Shown: positions 25,669-35,500 of the stretch, piece after piece
How the letters are laid out: the number at the start of each line of letters is the position of its first letter
Position numbering within the stretch: position 1 is the first letter of the stretch
From: Microbotryum silenes-acaulis
Taxonomy: Eukaryota > Basidiomycota > Microbotryomycetes > Microbotryales > Microbotryaceae
Length of the DNA: 64,000 bases
Direction: 5' to 3'
Assembly: GCA_003665825.1 (NCBI GenBank)
Contig: QPFY01000017.1
Span: 1-64,000, forward strand
The notes under the pieces: generated by a model
Told to the model about the DNA's origin: nothing
The model's input: only the letters and a program-made list of their open reading frames with translations
Databases searched by the model: none
Translations under genes and position numbers: made by a program

Positions 25669-26092
25669 CGCGGGCAGTTGTTGAGATCGCCGCCAAGGAG
25701 TCCGAGGTGGGATTTCTGTGTTTTGTGAAATAAGAGTTTGTCAAAGAATTTTGCTTGTTTTGGTTCAACGGGCGCGTAGATGTTGTTCATTTCGAAAATT
25801 TTAGTGTCGCCCCGCAGACGAAAGGAGGTGACCAGGATTCGTCCGTTGAGTGCCGAGTGGGTGCGCAAGAGCTCGGCATCGATCAGGGGGGAGTCAGACA
25901 ATGTTGGTTGATGAAGAGCTTGCCCTCGTACTCGTCCTTGATGAGTTGCCAGAGGTGCGGTCTGATGAAGTGCTCTTGTACGAGAATGGCCGATGCTTTG
26001 AAAGTGGATAGGTAAGCGTAAATGTTGCGTCGTTTCTCCGGGACCCCCATGCCCCTCCTCACGTTCCAGGTGATGATGGTGTGCTTGATCAT
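25669..26092 (-). pseudogene. LINE ORF2, N-terminal endonuclease part
   Basis: The ATG at 26,092 opens [16 protein letters not shown], the usual start of the apurinic-type endonuclease (N in TWNVRRG), followed by QEHF (metal-binding E). The frame shifts at the G-run 25,886-25,891 (C-run on the coding strand): one more base would join it to the frame with NNIYAPVEP and LLGGDLNN (catalytic D and N), which reaches the copia insertion point. The rest of the gene resumes at 20,821. Two faults therefore affect this gene: one insertion and one single-base shift in a homopolymer. Confidence 0.85.
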
Positions 26093-26094
26093 TA
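26090..26094 (-). promoter_or_regulatory. TAATG stop-start overlap between LINE ORF1 and ORF2
   Basis: On the minus strand ORF1 ends ACC CAT TAA and ORF2 starts ATG ATC AAG, sharing bases A and T-A at 26,092-26,094. Such overlaps allow ORF2 translation by termination and re-initiation in some LINEs (shown for SART1 in silkworm). Here it is inferred from sequence only. Confidence 0.6.
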
Positions 26095-28359
26095 ATGGGT
26101 AGTTGAGGTCGAGGCGCTCTTGGCGGTGGTGACGTCCTCAAAGAGGGGGAGGGCGGGCAGGACATCGTCCTCGGGCTCGTGGTCGGACCATCTTTTCTCC
26201 TCGGCTACCCCCTTTGCTTTCCCTCGGTCCACCTTCGTCACGCCAACCGGCATCGCCGCCGCCGCCGACATCGACCTCGTCACCCTCCGCCCCTCTACTC
26301 CATCCTTGACAACGACGCGGCTCTTCCCTTTGATGATCACTCGCTTGGCGTCGGTCGGTTCGTCACTCGGGTCACTGAGGTCCGCCGCAGTCTGCGACCT
26401 CTTCATCACCGGCTTCTTGAACTTCGCAGCGGTCCCCCTGATGTTGATGGAACGTATCTCACCGTCCTCATCCCACGTGGCAAAGTTGTGACGCACCAAA
26501 GGGGCTTCAGCGTCAAGCCTCCTCTCGATGCTTTGGTCCCGCTCGAGTCGTGCCTGCTCAACCCAGTTAGCTCTGATCCTGTCCCACTCCTCCCCCTCGC
26601 GTAGCGACTTGGCGAGAGTTTCGGGTGACAGAGGTGGGGTTGGTTCGTGCGGCGTCGATTCGCGGGAAGCGGTGGCGGCGGTTGCTGTTGCGTCGCTGTC
26701 GTCGTCATTGTCCAGCCTGTTCGTCTCCCCTAAGTCCGTCGCTTCCGCATTCTCCGCTTTCGTCGCTCCCCCCGCCTCGTCCACATCGTCCACCTCCGTC
26801 GCCACCTCCTCTTCCTCCATCTCCGTCGTCACCTCCCCTTCCTCCATCTCCGTCGCCACCTTGCCTTCTGTTTCGCCCCTTCCATCCGCCATCACCTCAT
26901 CCTCATCAATCACCTCTCCATCGGATCCTCTGCGGTCCTCTAAAACCGACTCGTCCTCGCTCTCAATTTTGATGACCTCCGTTTTCGCGGTCGCCTCCGA
27001 TTCCATCTCCGAGTCCTCCGAGTCCTCGTCATCCGCCTTATCACCAGCGTCCTCCTCCCCCGATTCCTCCGGCCCCTGTCCGCTCTGGCCAGTTACCGCT
27101 TCCTCCTGTCCCTCCTCAACCTCGAGCCCGGCGAAGCGATTCTGTGATGCGATCCTGTTAACAACCGGCACAGGAATGGGGACCTCGGCCTCCACAATGT
27201 TGGTGTCATTGGTGATGGTGTTCTTGTTGCTGTTGCTGTTGCCGTTGTGAGCCTCCTTTCGCTTCCTCTCCTGATCCAATCCGCAGGTTCCCACGTGACC
27301 CACGAAGTGGCACCTACCGCAAGCCGCCTCCTTCTCATAGTCATGGCGAAGGGCGGTGACCGGGATGCCTCGAGTGGGAAGGCCGATTCTCGAAGGTAGG
27401 ATCTCTTTCAAGGTCGTGTTAGGGCGTTGGAACAGGGAGTCGTCGTCGAAGTGTAGGAAAGCCGAGTAGTCTCCGGCAACGTGGGCGAAGGCCGAGGCGT
27501 TGTCCACGCTGATAACGCGCAGAACCTGCACAAGTTGGCACAAATGTCCCTTGCCTGACAAGTCCTGCACTAGTGATTTGAACGATTTTATGATGGCGTC
27601 CATGGAAGGCACTCCTTGAACACCGACGTTGATTCGAAGCTCGACCATGTTATGGTGGAACCTGTGAGATTTCGCGAAGCGGGCCTTCGCCGATCGCCAA
27701 GTGAGAGCGGGGGGCGTCGTAAGCGTGGAGTCACGTGCCTCGCCGGTGACGAACCCAACCGTAACGCGATGGTGAGCCGCCCCATTACGCAGGATTGATG
27801 AATGTTGTACGCCTAGGATCTGTGGTTGATAGGCCGCAAGGTGGTCCGGCAGAGGAACTCCAGGCTCAAAGCAGATAGGAGAGATCGGCGATAGCAGCCT
27901 CGTGACGCAGGCCACGAGATCGGTCTTGTCGGCATGAGACGCTCGCGAGGCGCTCTGGTGAGACAGAGTCACTTCAAGGGCGTAACCAAAGATGTTCTCG
28001 ACAGACCGGTTCGCGTTCAAGGCCGAAAATTTCAGCGATGTGGCGGTGGCGACGGGGTAGAGTTCGGCGAAGTAGATGGCCTGGACCCAACGATCCATGC
28101 GGTTTCCGGGTACAGCACCCATGGCTTGTAGGAGGCTGCCCAGAGCCTTGGCACGCTGTTGTTGTTGTTGCTGTTGTTCAGGTGACTGAATCGCCATCTG
28201 ACTCGCAGCGGCGGCATAGTTGGGTGCGGCGGTGGCGGGGCCCGTGACTTGCGTCTTCTTCGAGCTTATCGGGATCTGGTCGCGGGGTGGCTGGACGCTG
28301 GTGGCGGACACCGGTGGTGGCGGTGCCGGCAGTGGGGACCCAGGGTCTCCTGTAGACAT
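26092..28359 (-). CDS. LINE ORF1, Gag-like nucleic-acid-binding protein
   Basis: 755 residues from an ATG at 28,357-28,359. The first 90 residues are rich in Pro, Ala and Gln (a short polyQ run). A CX2CX4HX3C zinc knuckle, [13 protein letters not shown], lies near residue 350. Residues about 410-570 are very acidic with repeats of EMEEGEV type, and the tail is basic. It should bind the element RNA, as ORF1 proteins of fungal LINEs do. Its TAA stop overlaps the ATG of ORF2 (TAATG). The frame is intact, unlike that of ORF2. Confidence 0.85.
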   Translation of the reverse strand: MSTGDPGSPLPAPPPPVSATSVQPPRDQIPISSKKTQVTGPATAAPNYAAAASQMAIQSPEQQQQQQQRAKALGSLLQAMGAVPGNRMDRWVQAIYFAELYPVATATSLKFSALNANRSVENIFGYALEVTLSHQSASRASHADKTDLVACVTRLLSPISPICFEPGVPLPDHLAAYQPQILGVQHSSILRNGAAHHRVTVGFVTGEARDSTLTTPPALTWRSAKARFAKSHRFHHNMVELRINVGVQGVPSMDAIIKSFKSLVQDLSGKGHLCQLVQVLRVISVDNASAFAHVAGDYSAFLHFDDDSLFQRPNTTLKEILPSRIGLPTRGIPVTALRHDYEKEAACGRCHFVGHVGTCGLDQERKRKEAHNGNSNSNKNTITNDTNIVEAEVPIPVPVVNRIASQNRFAGLEVEEGQEEAVTGQSGQGPEESGEEDAGDKADDEDSEDSEMESEATAKTEVIKIESEDESVLEDRRGSDGEVIDEDEVMADGRGETEGKVATEMEEGEVTTEMEEEEVATEVDDVDEAGGATKAENAEATDLGETNRLDNDDDSDATATAATASRESTPHEPTPPLSPETLAKSLREGEEWDRIRANWVEQARLERDQSIERRLDAEAPLVRHNFATWDEDGEIRSINIRGTAAKFKKPVMKRSQTAADLSDPSDEPTDAKRVIIKGKSRVVVKDGVEGRRVTRSMSAAAAMPVGVTKVDRGKAKGVAEEKRWSDHEPEDDVLPALPLFEDVTTAKSASTSTTH

Positions 28360-28415
28360 CTTGTCGGTGTATCACTGGTTAACTCGAGTATCGAAGACTG
28401 CGGTAGGGCGATTTC

Positions 28416-28440
28416 GAAGTGAAGTGAAGTGAAGTGAAGT
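28416..28440. repeat. (GAAGT)5 tandem repeat
   Basis: Five exact copies of a 5-bp unit upstream of LINE ORF1, in the 5' UTR or flanking the element's 5' end. Confidence 0.95.
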
Positions 28441-28548
28441 ACTAGTAGTCTTTCTTCGCGTGCAAATTACACCGTTTGATCCTTTCAGTTTGGACTCGGA
28501 ATCAGTGAGGCTCGAGAGCGATCTCGTGCCTTTCACTTAGTAGGTCAA

Positions 28549-28598
28549 AGCTTTTCCAATTAATGGAAGCGACCCAGGTTCGACTCCTGGTCCAGCCG
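28549..28598 (+). pseudogene. tRNA-like remnant (3' half)
   Basis: 28,574-28,590 folds as a perfect T arm (5-bp stem CCAGG/CCTGG, loop TTCGACT), followed by TCCAGCC and G as a 3' acceptor strand. A 5-bp stem with a 7-base loop precedes it, but the loop lacks T at position 33. No upstream sequence matches the expected 5' acceptor strand GGCTGGA. So this is a partial or decayed tRNA gene, or a tRNA-derived piece at the edge of a mobile element. Confidence 0.4.
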
Positions 28599-28688
28599 TT
28601 CTCATCTTTTGTTGATCATTTTCGGGATCATCGTTGATTCCAACAGTATCCACCCAATGATTTTGCCACCTCACAATCGGCTGTTTCA

Positions 28689-29678
28689 GTGGACGATGGA
28701 GGACAGCGACCCATGGACATTGACGCCAACCGTCGCCGAATACAAGTCAACAATACCAACGTTCGTCGAGAACCCCTGTCTGAGAACGAGAAAGAACGCC
28801 GCCGTGCGAACAATCTCTGCCTCTACTGCGGCCGCGCCGGACATCTCTTCGCAAACTGCCGTGCTCGACCCCAGCAGTCGGCCACATCTTCACGCAACTC
28901 CTACCCTCGGTCGACCAACGTACGTTATAACTGGACAACACAGGTCCAACAACTACGACCACAAGAGGAGTGCTGCGGTGTCTTTCCGCCTCACTGGCCC
29001 CAATGCTTCCGTGCTTGGCAGCCGTCAACCAAAAAACTCCCGAGCCCAGAATGCTTAGGAGGTGCTTTCCAGGACGACTCCTCCGACCTTCTCTCGACTT
29101 CCAACTGTACAACACCGGACTCAACACTTTCGCACGACATAAACACCTCAAAAGAAACAAAAACAACTATCAACAGCCTCAAGATTATTCAAAACTCAAC
29201 AAAAACATCCCAAAATCACCCTCAAGAAACAACTACATCGCCTTTGCAGCCTATCGTTTTAGAAACTCCTCGACACACAAAAACACCACAAAACCTCCAG
29301 ACGACACCAAAAACATCACAAAGCGACTTCCAAAAACCCATAATTTTCTCGCCAGTCCAAGGATTCCCAGTACCAAAACACGTGTGCGCAAACTCCGTTG
29401 TCTCCCCAGAATTCGACTCCACGGGACATCTCATTATACCAGCACAACTATCAACTACAGCCGTGGACGAATTCACCTACGCCATGATCGACTCGGGCTC
29501 TCAACTCAACCTTATCTCGCGCGACTATGTCCATTCACTGCGCATCCCTCAAGTCACCATCCCGGACGCGCACGTTGTCGAAGCTTTTGACGGACACCTT
29601 GCCCGCCCCATCACGCACCAAACAGCCCCCATCATCAGCAAAATGGGCACTCGGCGCGCACCGCTTAAAGGCGCTTAA
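28689..29678 (+). pseudogene. Gypsy-2 Gag C-terminus and protease N-terminus
   Basis: Zinc knuckle CLYCGRAGHLFANC (about 28,818-28,859) after a basic stretch. A Thr/Ser/Gln-rich linker of about 160 residues follows, then the protease start YAMIDSGSQLNLIS (about 29,479-29,520). The last 16 codons are read from the foldback insert and end at a stop in it. No ATG lies upstream of the knuckle in frame before MDIDAN, and Gag is 5'-truncated. Confidence 0.85.
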
Positions 29679-29784
29679 GCCCCGCTTAAAGACGCTTAAG
29701 GACGCTTAACAAGACGCGGGGCTTAAGGACGTCTTGTTAAGCGTCCTTAAGCGGTGCGCGCCGAGTGCCCATTTTGCTGATGAT
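29631..29784. mobile_element. 154-bp foldback (MITE-like) insertion
   Basis: Perfect 38-bp terminal inverted repeats (29,631-29,668 and 29,747-29,784). Inside are several cGCTTAA units and a second inverted pair of 23 bp (29,694-29,716 with 29,730-29,752). Outside it the gypsy-2 protease frame continues: [13 protein letters not shown] is formed if the insert is removed. No coding capacity. No target duplication longer than about 3 bp can be separated from the repeats. Family unknown. Confidence 0.85.
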
Positions 29785-30640
29785 CGACCTCAACATTGGC
29801 GATCACCACGAAGAGATTCAACTCAAAATCTCGACTATCGCGCATTACCCAATCATCCTCGGCATCCCGCGGCTCAAACTACACGACCCCTCAATTTCAT
29901 GGTCCAAACACATCGTACGCTTTGACTCTGATCACTGCTCAAAATCTTGTCTCGCAGTCACGCCAATGGTGCACACATTGCCGCGACATCCAATTTATGG
30001 CGACTTTTCAACAACACCAAGTACACCCCTCGATATTTCCGGCATCCAGCACCCTGAGCAATTGGACAATGCGATCAAAGTTGTGGCCCCACTTCTTGCA
30101 GACCGACAATTTGATCTCCGTCGGATACATCACGCCGACGAACTCTGCACCTATCATGTGCGCCAATCACCACACGTACAGCGCTCCGACGCCACTCCCG
30201 ACGCCACCACCAAAGATCCTCAGGCCCTTGTGCCACCTCAATACCACAATTACCTCGACATCTTCGACGAAAAGGAGGCAGACAAGCTGCCGCCACGTCG
30301 TCCGTACGATCATTCCATTCCGCTGGACCCTTCCATCAAAGTCCCTGCAGGTCGTCTATATCCTTTGAACGAATCGGAACTCAAAACCCTCGCCGATTAC
30401 ATCGACGACCATCTCAAAAAAGGCTTCATCGAGCAATCACAATCACCCATTGGCGCACCAATCCTCTTCGTCAAGAAAAAAGACGGATCCATGCGCCTCT
30501 GCGTCGACTACCGCGCACTCAACAATGCTACCATCAAAAACAAGTATCCGCTTCCGCTCATTGGCGAATCATTGGATCGACTCTCAGGCGCCAAAACTTT
30601 TTCCAAGATCGACCTTCGCGGCGCCTACAATCCACGTCAC
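29785..30640 (+). pseudogene. Gypsy-2 protease C-terminus and partial RT
   Basis: The frame continues the protease ([20 protein letters not shown]), then a linker and [48 protein letters not shown] and KIDLRGAYN. It breaks after that point. The expected FGL and YxDD blocks are missing, and what follows to the stop at 30,700 is unrelated, so the RT cannot work. Confidence 0.85.
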
Positions 30641-30751
30641 CACTCGCTCAGCGAGCAACTTTTTTTTTGTATCAAGCAACTAGTCAGGCGCGCGCGCTAA
30701 AGGTCTGTGCTCAGGAACGGCTCAGGAACGGCTCGTAACAGTCGCCCCTCC
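30641..30751. other. Junction region after gypsy-2, no gene
   Basis: Contains a T-run (30,660-30,668), a GC-alternating tract (gcgcgcgcgc, about 30,689-30,699) and a tandem copy of gctcaggaacg (about 30,711-30,732). It marks the break where RT homology ends. Confidence 0.6.
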
Positions 30752-31651
30752 TTAAGGTCGAACTCCTGGTCGACTAATCGCAGTACTCGGACTTGATTTC
30801 GTCGCTCGAGTAGGCGCTGAAATCTCCGCGTCGGAACACGTGGCGATCCGGATCAAAGAAGCGATCCTTTTCGGAGTCGGCTGGCGCACCGTGGCGGGTG
30901 AAACGAGGTAGGCCTTCAGCGTGTTGATGTCTTCGCTAAGTTGGGTCCTCATGACCAAGCGAGGGTCCAGGCTCGGTTGACGGTTGGGAGGACGAAGGTT
31001 GAGGTCGATACCGCTACGGATGCTTGCTAGGGAAGCATCGTAATGAGGCAATCGGAACGTTTCGGTCACGTGCCTGGAGGGCAGCTGGGGTAGTCGTCCG
31101 GATCGTTGGACCAAGTTGAGGTAATCGTGCTGGAACTCGATGACCTGGTGAGCGTTGAGATTGACGGGACCTTGAACGAGAGCAACGAAGAGGTTGTAGT
31201 ACTTCAATCATTGCGGAGGGAGGAGATGAGCGCGACGAATGTCGTGAAGCGCTTCCCACGAGTGGTCGCGTGAGAGGACGTCGTCTGTGACATGTGACTG
31301 CCGAGGCGGGGACGTGTACAATGTGTCGAGACGGCATGCGGAGGACGGCGTAGAGGTTACCATCAGACACATAGATCGTTTCGATTCGGAGAGCGGTGTC
31401 GACCGTGTGGTTGAAGAGCATAATGATGATACTGGAGTTGTGAGGGGAAAGTGAAGGGAAGTGCGAGGCAGTGGTGAAGAGGAGAGAAAGAGAAACGGAA
31501 GTCGTAGTCCTGCCAAGAGTGGCGCCGAGTTGACGAGCGCGTGATGAATTGCGAGAGCTCGCTGTGGCCACTGGCGAGGCCGGCGGAAGCTTGATCGGAG
31601 CGTTCCCTGTTTCGGCCGCGCGTAGTTTTTTAATAAAACGAGCGGGCACAA
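30752..31651 (-). pseudogene. Decayed open reading frame of unknown function
   Basis: A likely start is the ATG of MLFNHTVDTALRIETIY (about 31,420). Reading then moves by one base near 31,300 into a frame with DDVLSRDHSWEALHDIRR, meets an in-frame TGA at 31,208-31,210, and continues open with KYYNLFVALVQGPVN to 30,752. Two faults in 200 codons and the position among transposon fragments suggest a dead element gene or a dead host gene. I recognise no domain. Multiple introns are an alternative explanation. Confidence 0.4.
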
Positions 31652-31714
31652 ATTGCAGGCGAAGCTAATCGCCTTTCCTTGGCCCCCCCATTAGAAGTGC
31701 ACAGAGTCGGCTGG

Positions 31715-31903
31715 GTCACTTAATTGTTTTTAGGGCTGGGTCACTAATTGTTTTCGCCCCGTCACTAATAGATGACAAAAGTCGGACCCTCGGTCACTTA
31801 TTATTGTCACTGTCACTTATGTCACCAGATTTTCGCCTGTCACCTGTGTCACCAGCACTCAAATGCTGTCACTAATGTCACTAAGTCCAATATTTGGTCA
31901 CTA
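31715..31903. repeat. Dense cluster of GTCAC motifs
   Basis: Twelve copies of GTCAC in 189 bases, many extended to GTCACTAAT or GTCACTTAT, all in the same orientation with irregular spacing (positions about 31,715, 31,740, 31,761, 31,793, 31,806, 31,812, 31,821, 31,839, 31,848, 31,868, 31,877 and 31,898). It may be a decayed tandem array, subterminal repeats of a DNA transposon or a protein-binding array. Confidence 0.75.
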
Positions 31904-32548
31904 ATGTAACTGAATGGAAACGATGTGCATTGCACTGTCGGAGGCAAGCTCTAGCACTCAACATAACAAGTGCGCTAGAGAGACTATCATTACATCGTCA
32001 TCTCGTCATCAGGTGACCAAAGATCCATCGCTTCGTCTTCCTCGTCGTTCAACACCACTGCCGGGAGCGGAAGCGTTGTTTGTTCGCTCCTCAGTTATTT
32101 ATTTTTTATTTGGTAGATTTCAGTAACAGTATAATTATTAATACCTAGAAACCTTCGGAAAAGTCGGAGGGAATGCTTTTACGCACACTGGCTGCTTGGT
32201 CAGGATCTACATAGATATTTCTAGTGCCTATGGCCCGTCGTAAGGCCTTGCCTTACAGCGGAGTCGGCGGACGGCCACGGATTGCTCAGACAGGCACAAT
32301 GAGGAGCAGCTAATGCAGCCGGGCTTTTATTCCTCCGACCCATCTTCAATTCCTCCTCGAGGTGTACCAACAGCGAGAAAGTCCTGTGATCTTGACCCTG
32401 GAGCAGCTTCTTCATCTCCCAGCTCTGAGTCGCTTATTTGTGTCTGTGCTTCATCAATTGGGTGGAATAAACAAAATAACGACATGAAGATAAAATGAAC
32501 GAAATAAGGCACAATCCGTCATACATCAAGAAATAACTAAAAGCATCA
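31904..32548. other. Intergenic, AT-rich, no gene seen
   Basis: Border between the repeat block and the gene-dense region, and the 3' flank of the next minus-strand gene. No open frame with recognisable content and no tRNA. Confidence 0.6.
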
Positions 32549-35500
32549 CTAGACCATGCCCAACCTCGACTTGGGTCTTTCGCCCAGCGGTCGATCCGTC
32601 GCGCGTGTCCCACTCGGAATCATCCTAGGACTGTTCATGTAAACGGTCGAAGGCGTGGTCGTCGTCTTATTACGCTGCAGAGGTGCCGACCCGCTCGCGT
32701 GGTAAGCGACCGCAATCGAGCCCATGGTCTTGGCTCGCAAGTCCCCCGGAGGCGCTTTGCGCTTCCTCGCCATCTCTTCAATCACTCGACTTTCCTCTTC
32801 GCGCGAGTTCTCTTGTTCTTCCAAAGCGTCGATCAGCTCCGTGACGCTGCGGCGGCGACCAAGCGTCATCTCCTTTTCAACGTAGGCCGCTGGGGGATCA
32901 AATAAGGATGAACGGAGGGGTACAATTTTGCGACCCGAGTCGGTGACGGTCTCGCGCGGGGTCGACATGTCAGTGAAGCGCAAGGGCTGGACGTCCTCGG
33001 ACCAAACCCTTCGTTCGGCCATCTCGGGTCCGGGACTGCCCGACGAGGAAGTGGTGCACGACTCGTCCACTCCACCACTGTTGTCTTGTTGTGCTGGTGC
33101 AGAGGGTGATCGTCGCACAAAAGAACCGAGGTATCTCATCAATTTGCGCGCCGTGCTGGGTGGGCACTCTTGCTCCGCTTGATCCACCTCACGGGGCGCG
33201 GGTGTGCCTTCTCGTTCGCTTTCGTCAGCGAGCCCCCACGACTGCGAGGGGAGCTTGGGCTTCTCGATCGGCGCGTCGTCATAGAGGTATGCAAAGCGAC
33301 TGCTGGCGAGAGCCAGGGGTGGAACGATGGGCAGCTCTTCCTCCTCTTCGCCCTCCTCGAGCGGTCGGATCTCGATCTCCGTGGGGAGCTTGAGCTGACG
33401 AGGGCCACGACTGAAGAAGGTGTCGTCTTCAGCGTCGTGTTCGGGGCCGTCGTCGTCTGACAACTCCGAAGCGGGCATGGACGGAGGCAAGACCTCGCGC
33501 TGCTTTCCCTTGGCGACCGCGCGAGAGAGCTCGAGGTCGAGCGTAGCGACGCGGCCTTGCGAGGGCTCGGAAGTCGAGGCGACTGAATGAGAGCGCAAGG
33601 AGCGCGTCTGTGAGCGACGAGCCCGCAGTGCCGTAATGCGCGTCACCATCTTTTCTCTGTCGAGCGTGTAGCAGAAGAATGCAGGTCAGCACAGTAAATA
33701 CTATGGAAACAGCATGGAAAAAGCACCTCGACCAGTCCCCTACAAGCTCAGTCTCGTGCACATGGACGCGATCCAAAAACTTCATGATGACCGTTCGAAC
33801 ATTGACGGGCTCTCCCGTCTGCCTCGTTTCCCGCTCATGCTCGACCAAGGCTTTCTCCAAGGCCCTCCACTCCACCGAGGTCCACGATTCGGTGGTCGAT
33901 CGCCCGCCTTCGCTCGTGGCACGCACGCTCAGCGTCTTTCGGCGCAAGTCCATGCTGGGCACTGTAGAGACCTTCTTGACGGTTCTCAAGACTTCGCCCT
34001 CGGCTCGATTGAGCAATCGGCGAACGTCATTCTCGTCGACGATCGGCGGCCCCTCGACGGGGGGCAACTGGACCGAGATTCCCTGTTCGACGTACGAGTG
34101 GTAAACCTTGAGGATCGCAGCGGCTCGCGCAGCAGCCTGCGGATCCGGAGAAGTGATCTCGACGACCGAAAAAGTCGGGTGAGAAGGTCGAGGCGCACGG
34201 TGGCTGCTTTGAGAAGATGTCATCGATGCTCGAGTGCTACGCGCCGAGGGGACGGGAGTCGATCGAGATGGGCCGGCGTGGGGTTCAAGACGCGGTGATG
34301 AGACCTTGCTCGCGCCGACGAACAGCACTTGGCGCAACATATCGATCCCCCTTTGGACCTTGCCGCTGCTCTGCAATCGCTCCACCGACGCGGGTATCTT
34401 GGAAGTCGATTGGTACAGGGTGCGAATCGGCGAAGCGTAGCGACGCTCGGGTGTCGAAGACGCCAACTCGGCCGCCCGAGGGGACAGGCCGGCAAGGCTG
34501 GAAAGCACAGGTCGAATCGGCGAAGGGCTGCTCATGTGGACGTCGACGGCGTTCGACGCGGTCCGCGTAGGAGTCGTCTGAACCATGAGCGATCCTTCGG
34601 CGCGATCCAAGGGCAAGGTCGACAGTTCGTCGGGAGCAAGGTTTTCGGATTGAGGCACGTGGGAAGACGAGGAAAGGGGCGAGCGACGATGGGTGAAGCC
34701 AGCCGAAAAGACGTCGGGTTTGACATCCTCCTGAAAGCTCGGCGGGCTCATGGCGTCGCTTCGGGAGATAGGACCGGATGAACTCTGCACCGGTGGCGCG
34801 GGCTCCTCTGCAGCCTCGAACCGCTCTTCTTCCTGCTCCTCCCCGTCCTCCTCGGCTTCGACTTCGACCCGCGCAGGAGACGGCGGCAGCTCTGGGGCGG
34901 CAGAGGGCCGCGTAGTCGCCAAGAGCGCATTTGTCTGCCAGAACGGACTGACGGTTCGGCTGACATTCGGTGACATTTCTCTGGCGCTTCGCATGGGCGT
35001 CGGACGTTCGCTCGAAGAAGCCGCTGGAAGAGGCTCAGCCGTCGAGGGCGAGACGGCGGAGACGGCGGGGGTCGGACGCATCGGGGAGACGGACTCGACC
35101 TTAGCCGTCTTACGCACTGGAGATAGCAGTTCCGCAAGACGCGCAGCCAAGTTCTGTCGGACCGGTGATCCACCACTGGGCGAGACCGTATCACCGACAG
35201 TCGAGAGTTTGGGGTCGTGATAATGATCTCGCGACCTCGGTCGCATGCTCGGCAGCTGGCTGAAGGGCGACCCGAGGAACGTTGAAGGTTCCGAAGAGAG
35301 ATCGACACGAGCAGGATTGAGAGAGGAGAAAATCCGGGGAGGCGAAGTGGAGGGGTCCCTCAGCGAGATCTCGGAATCGACGGCTCCGGGAGGGAGTGTC
35401 GGAATGCGTAGCGACTGTGATTGCGTGAGCGGAGGCGACATGGGCGCGCGCCCAAGACCAAAGTACTCGTTGCCATCATCTTCGGTTGCCTGGGGTTGGT

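Larger units (their letters stand above)
28640..30640 (+). mobile_element. Second Ty3/gypsy element, truncated at both ends
   Basis: Gag C-terminus with zinc knuckle, protease and the first third of RT, in one collinear series but broken by a 154-bp foldback insert at 29,631-29,784. No LTR is found. Gag begins partway (the frame is open at about 28,640 near the tRNA-like remnant) and RT is cut off after KIDLRGAYN near 30,630. Base composition is more AT-rich and A-rich than in the first gypsy, which fits a different family. Confidence 0.85.

Noticed and set aside
26528..27250. Ser-rich frame antisense to LINE ORF1
   Set aside because: Mirror of the acidic Glu/Asp stretch (GAG/GAC codons read as CTC/GTC/TCC).
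28549..28598. Complete tRNA gene
   Set aside because: No 5' acceptor strand, and the anticodon loop lacks T33; only the 3' part is convincing.
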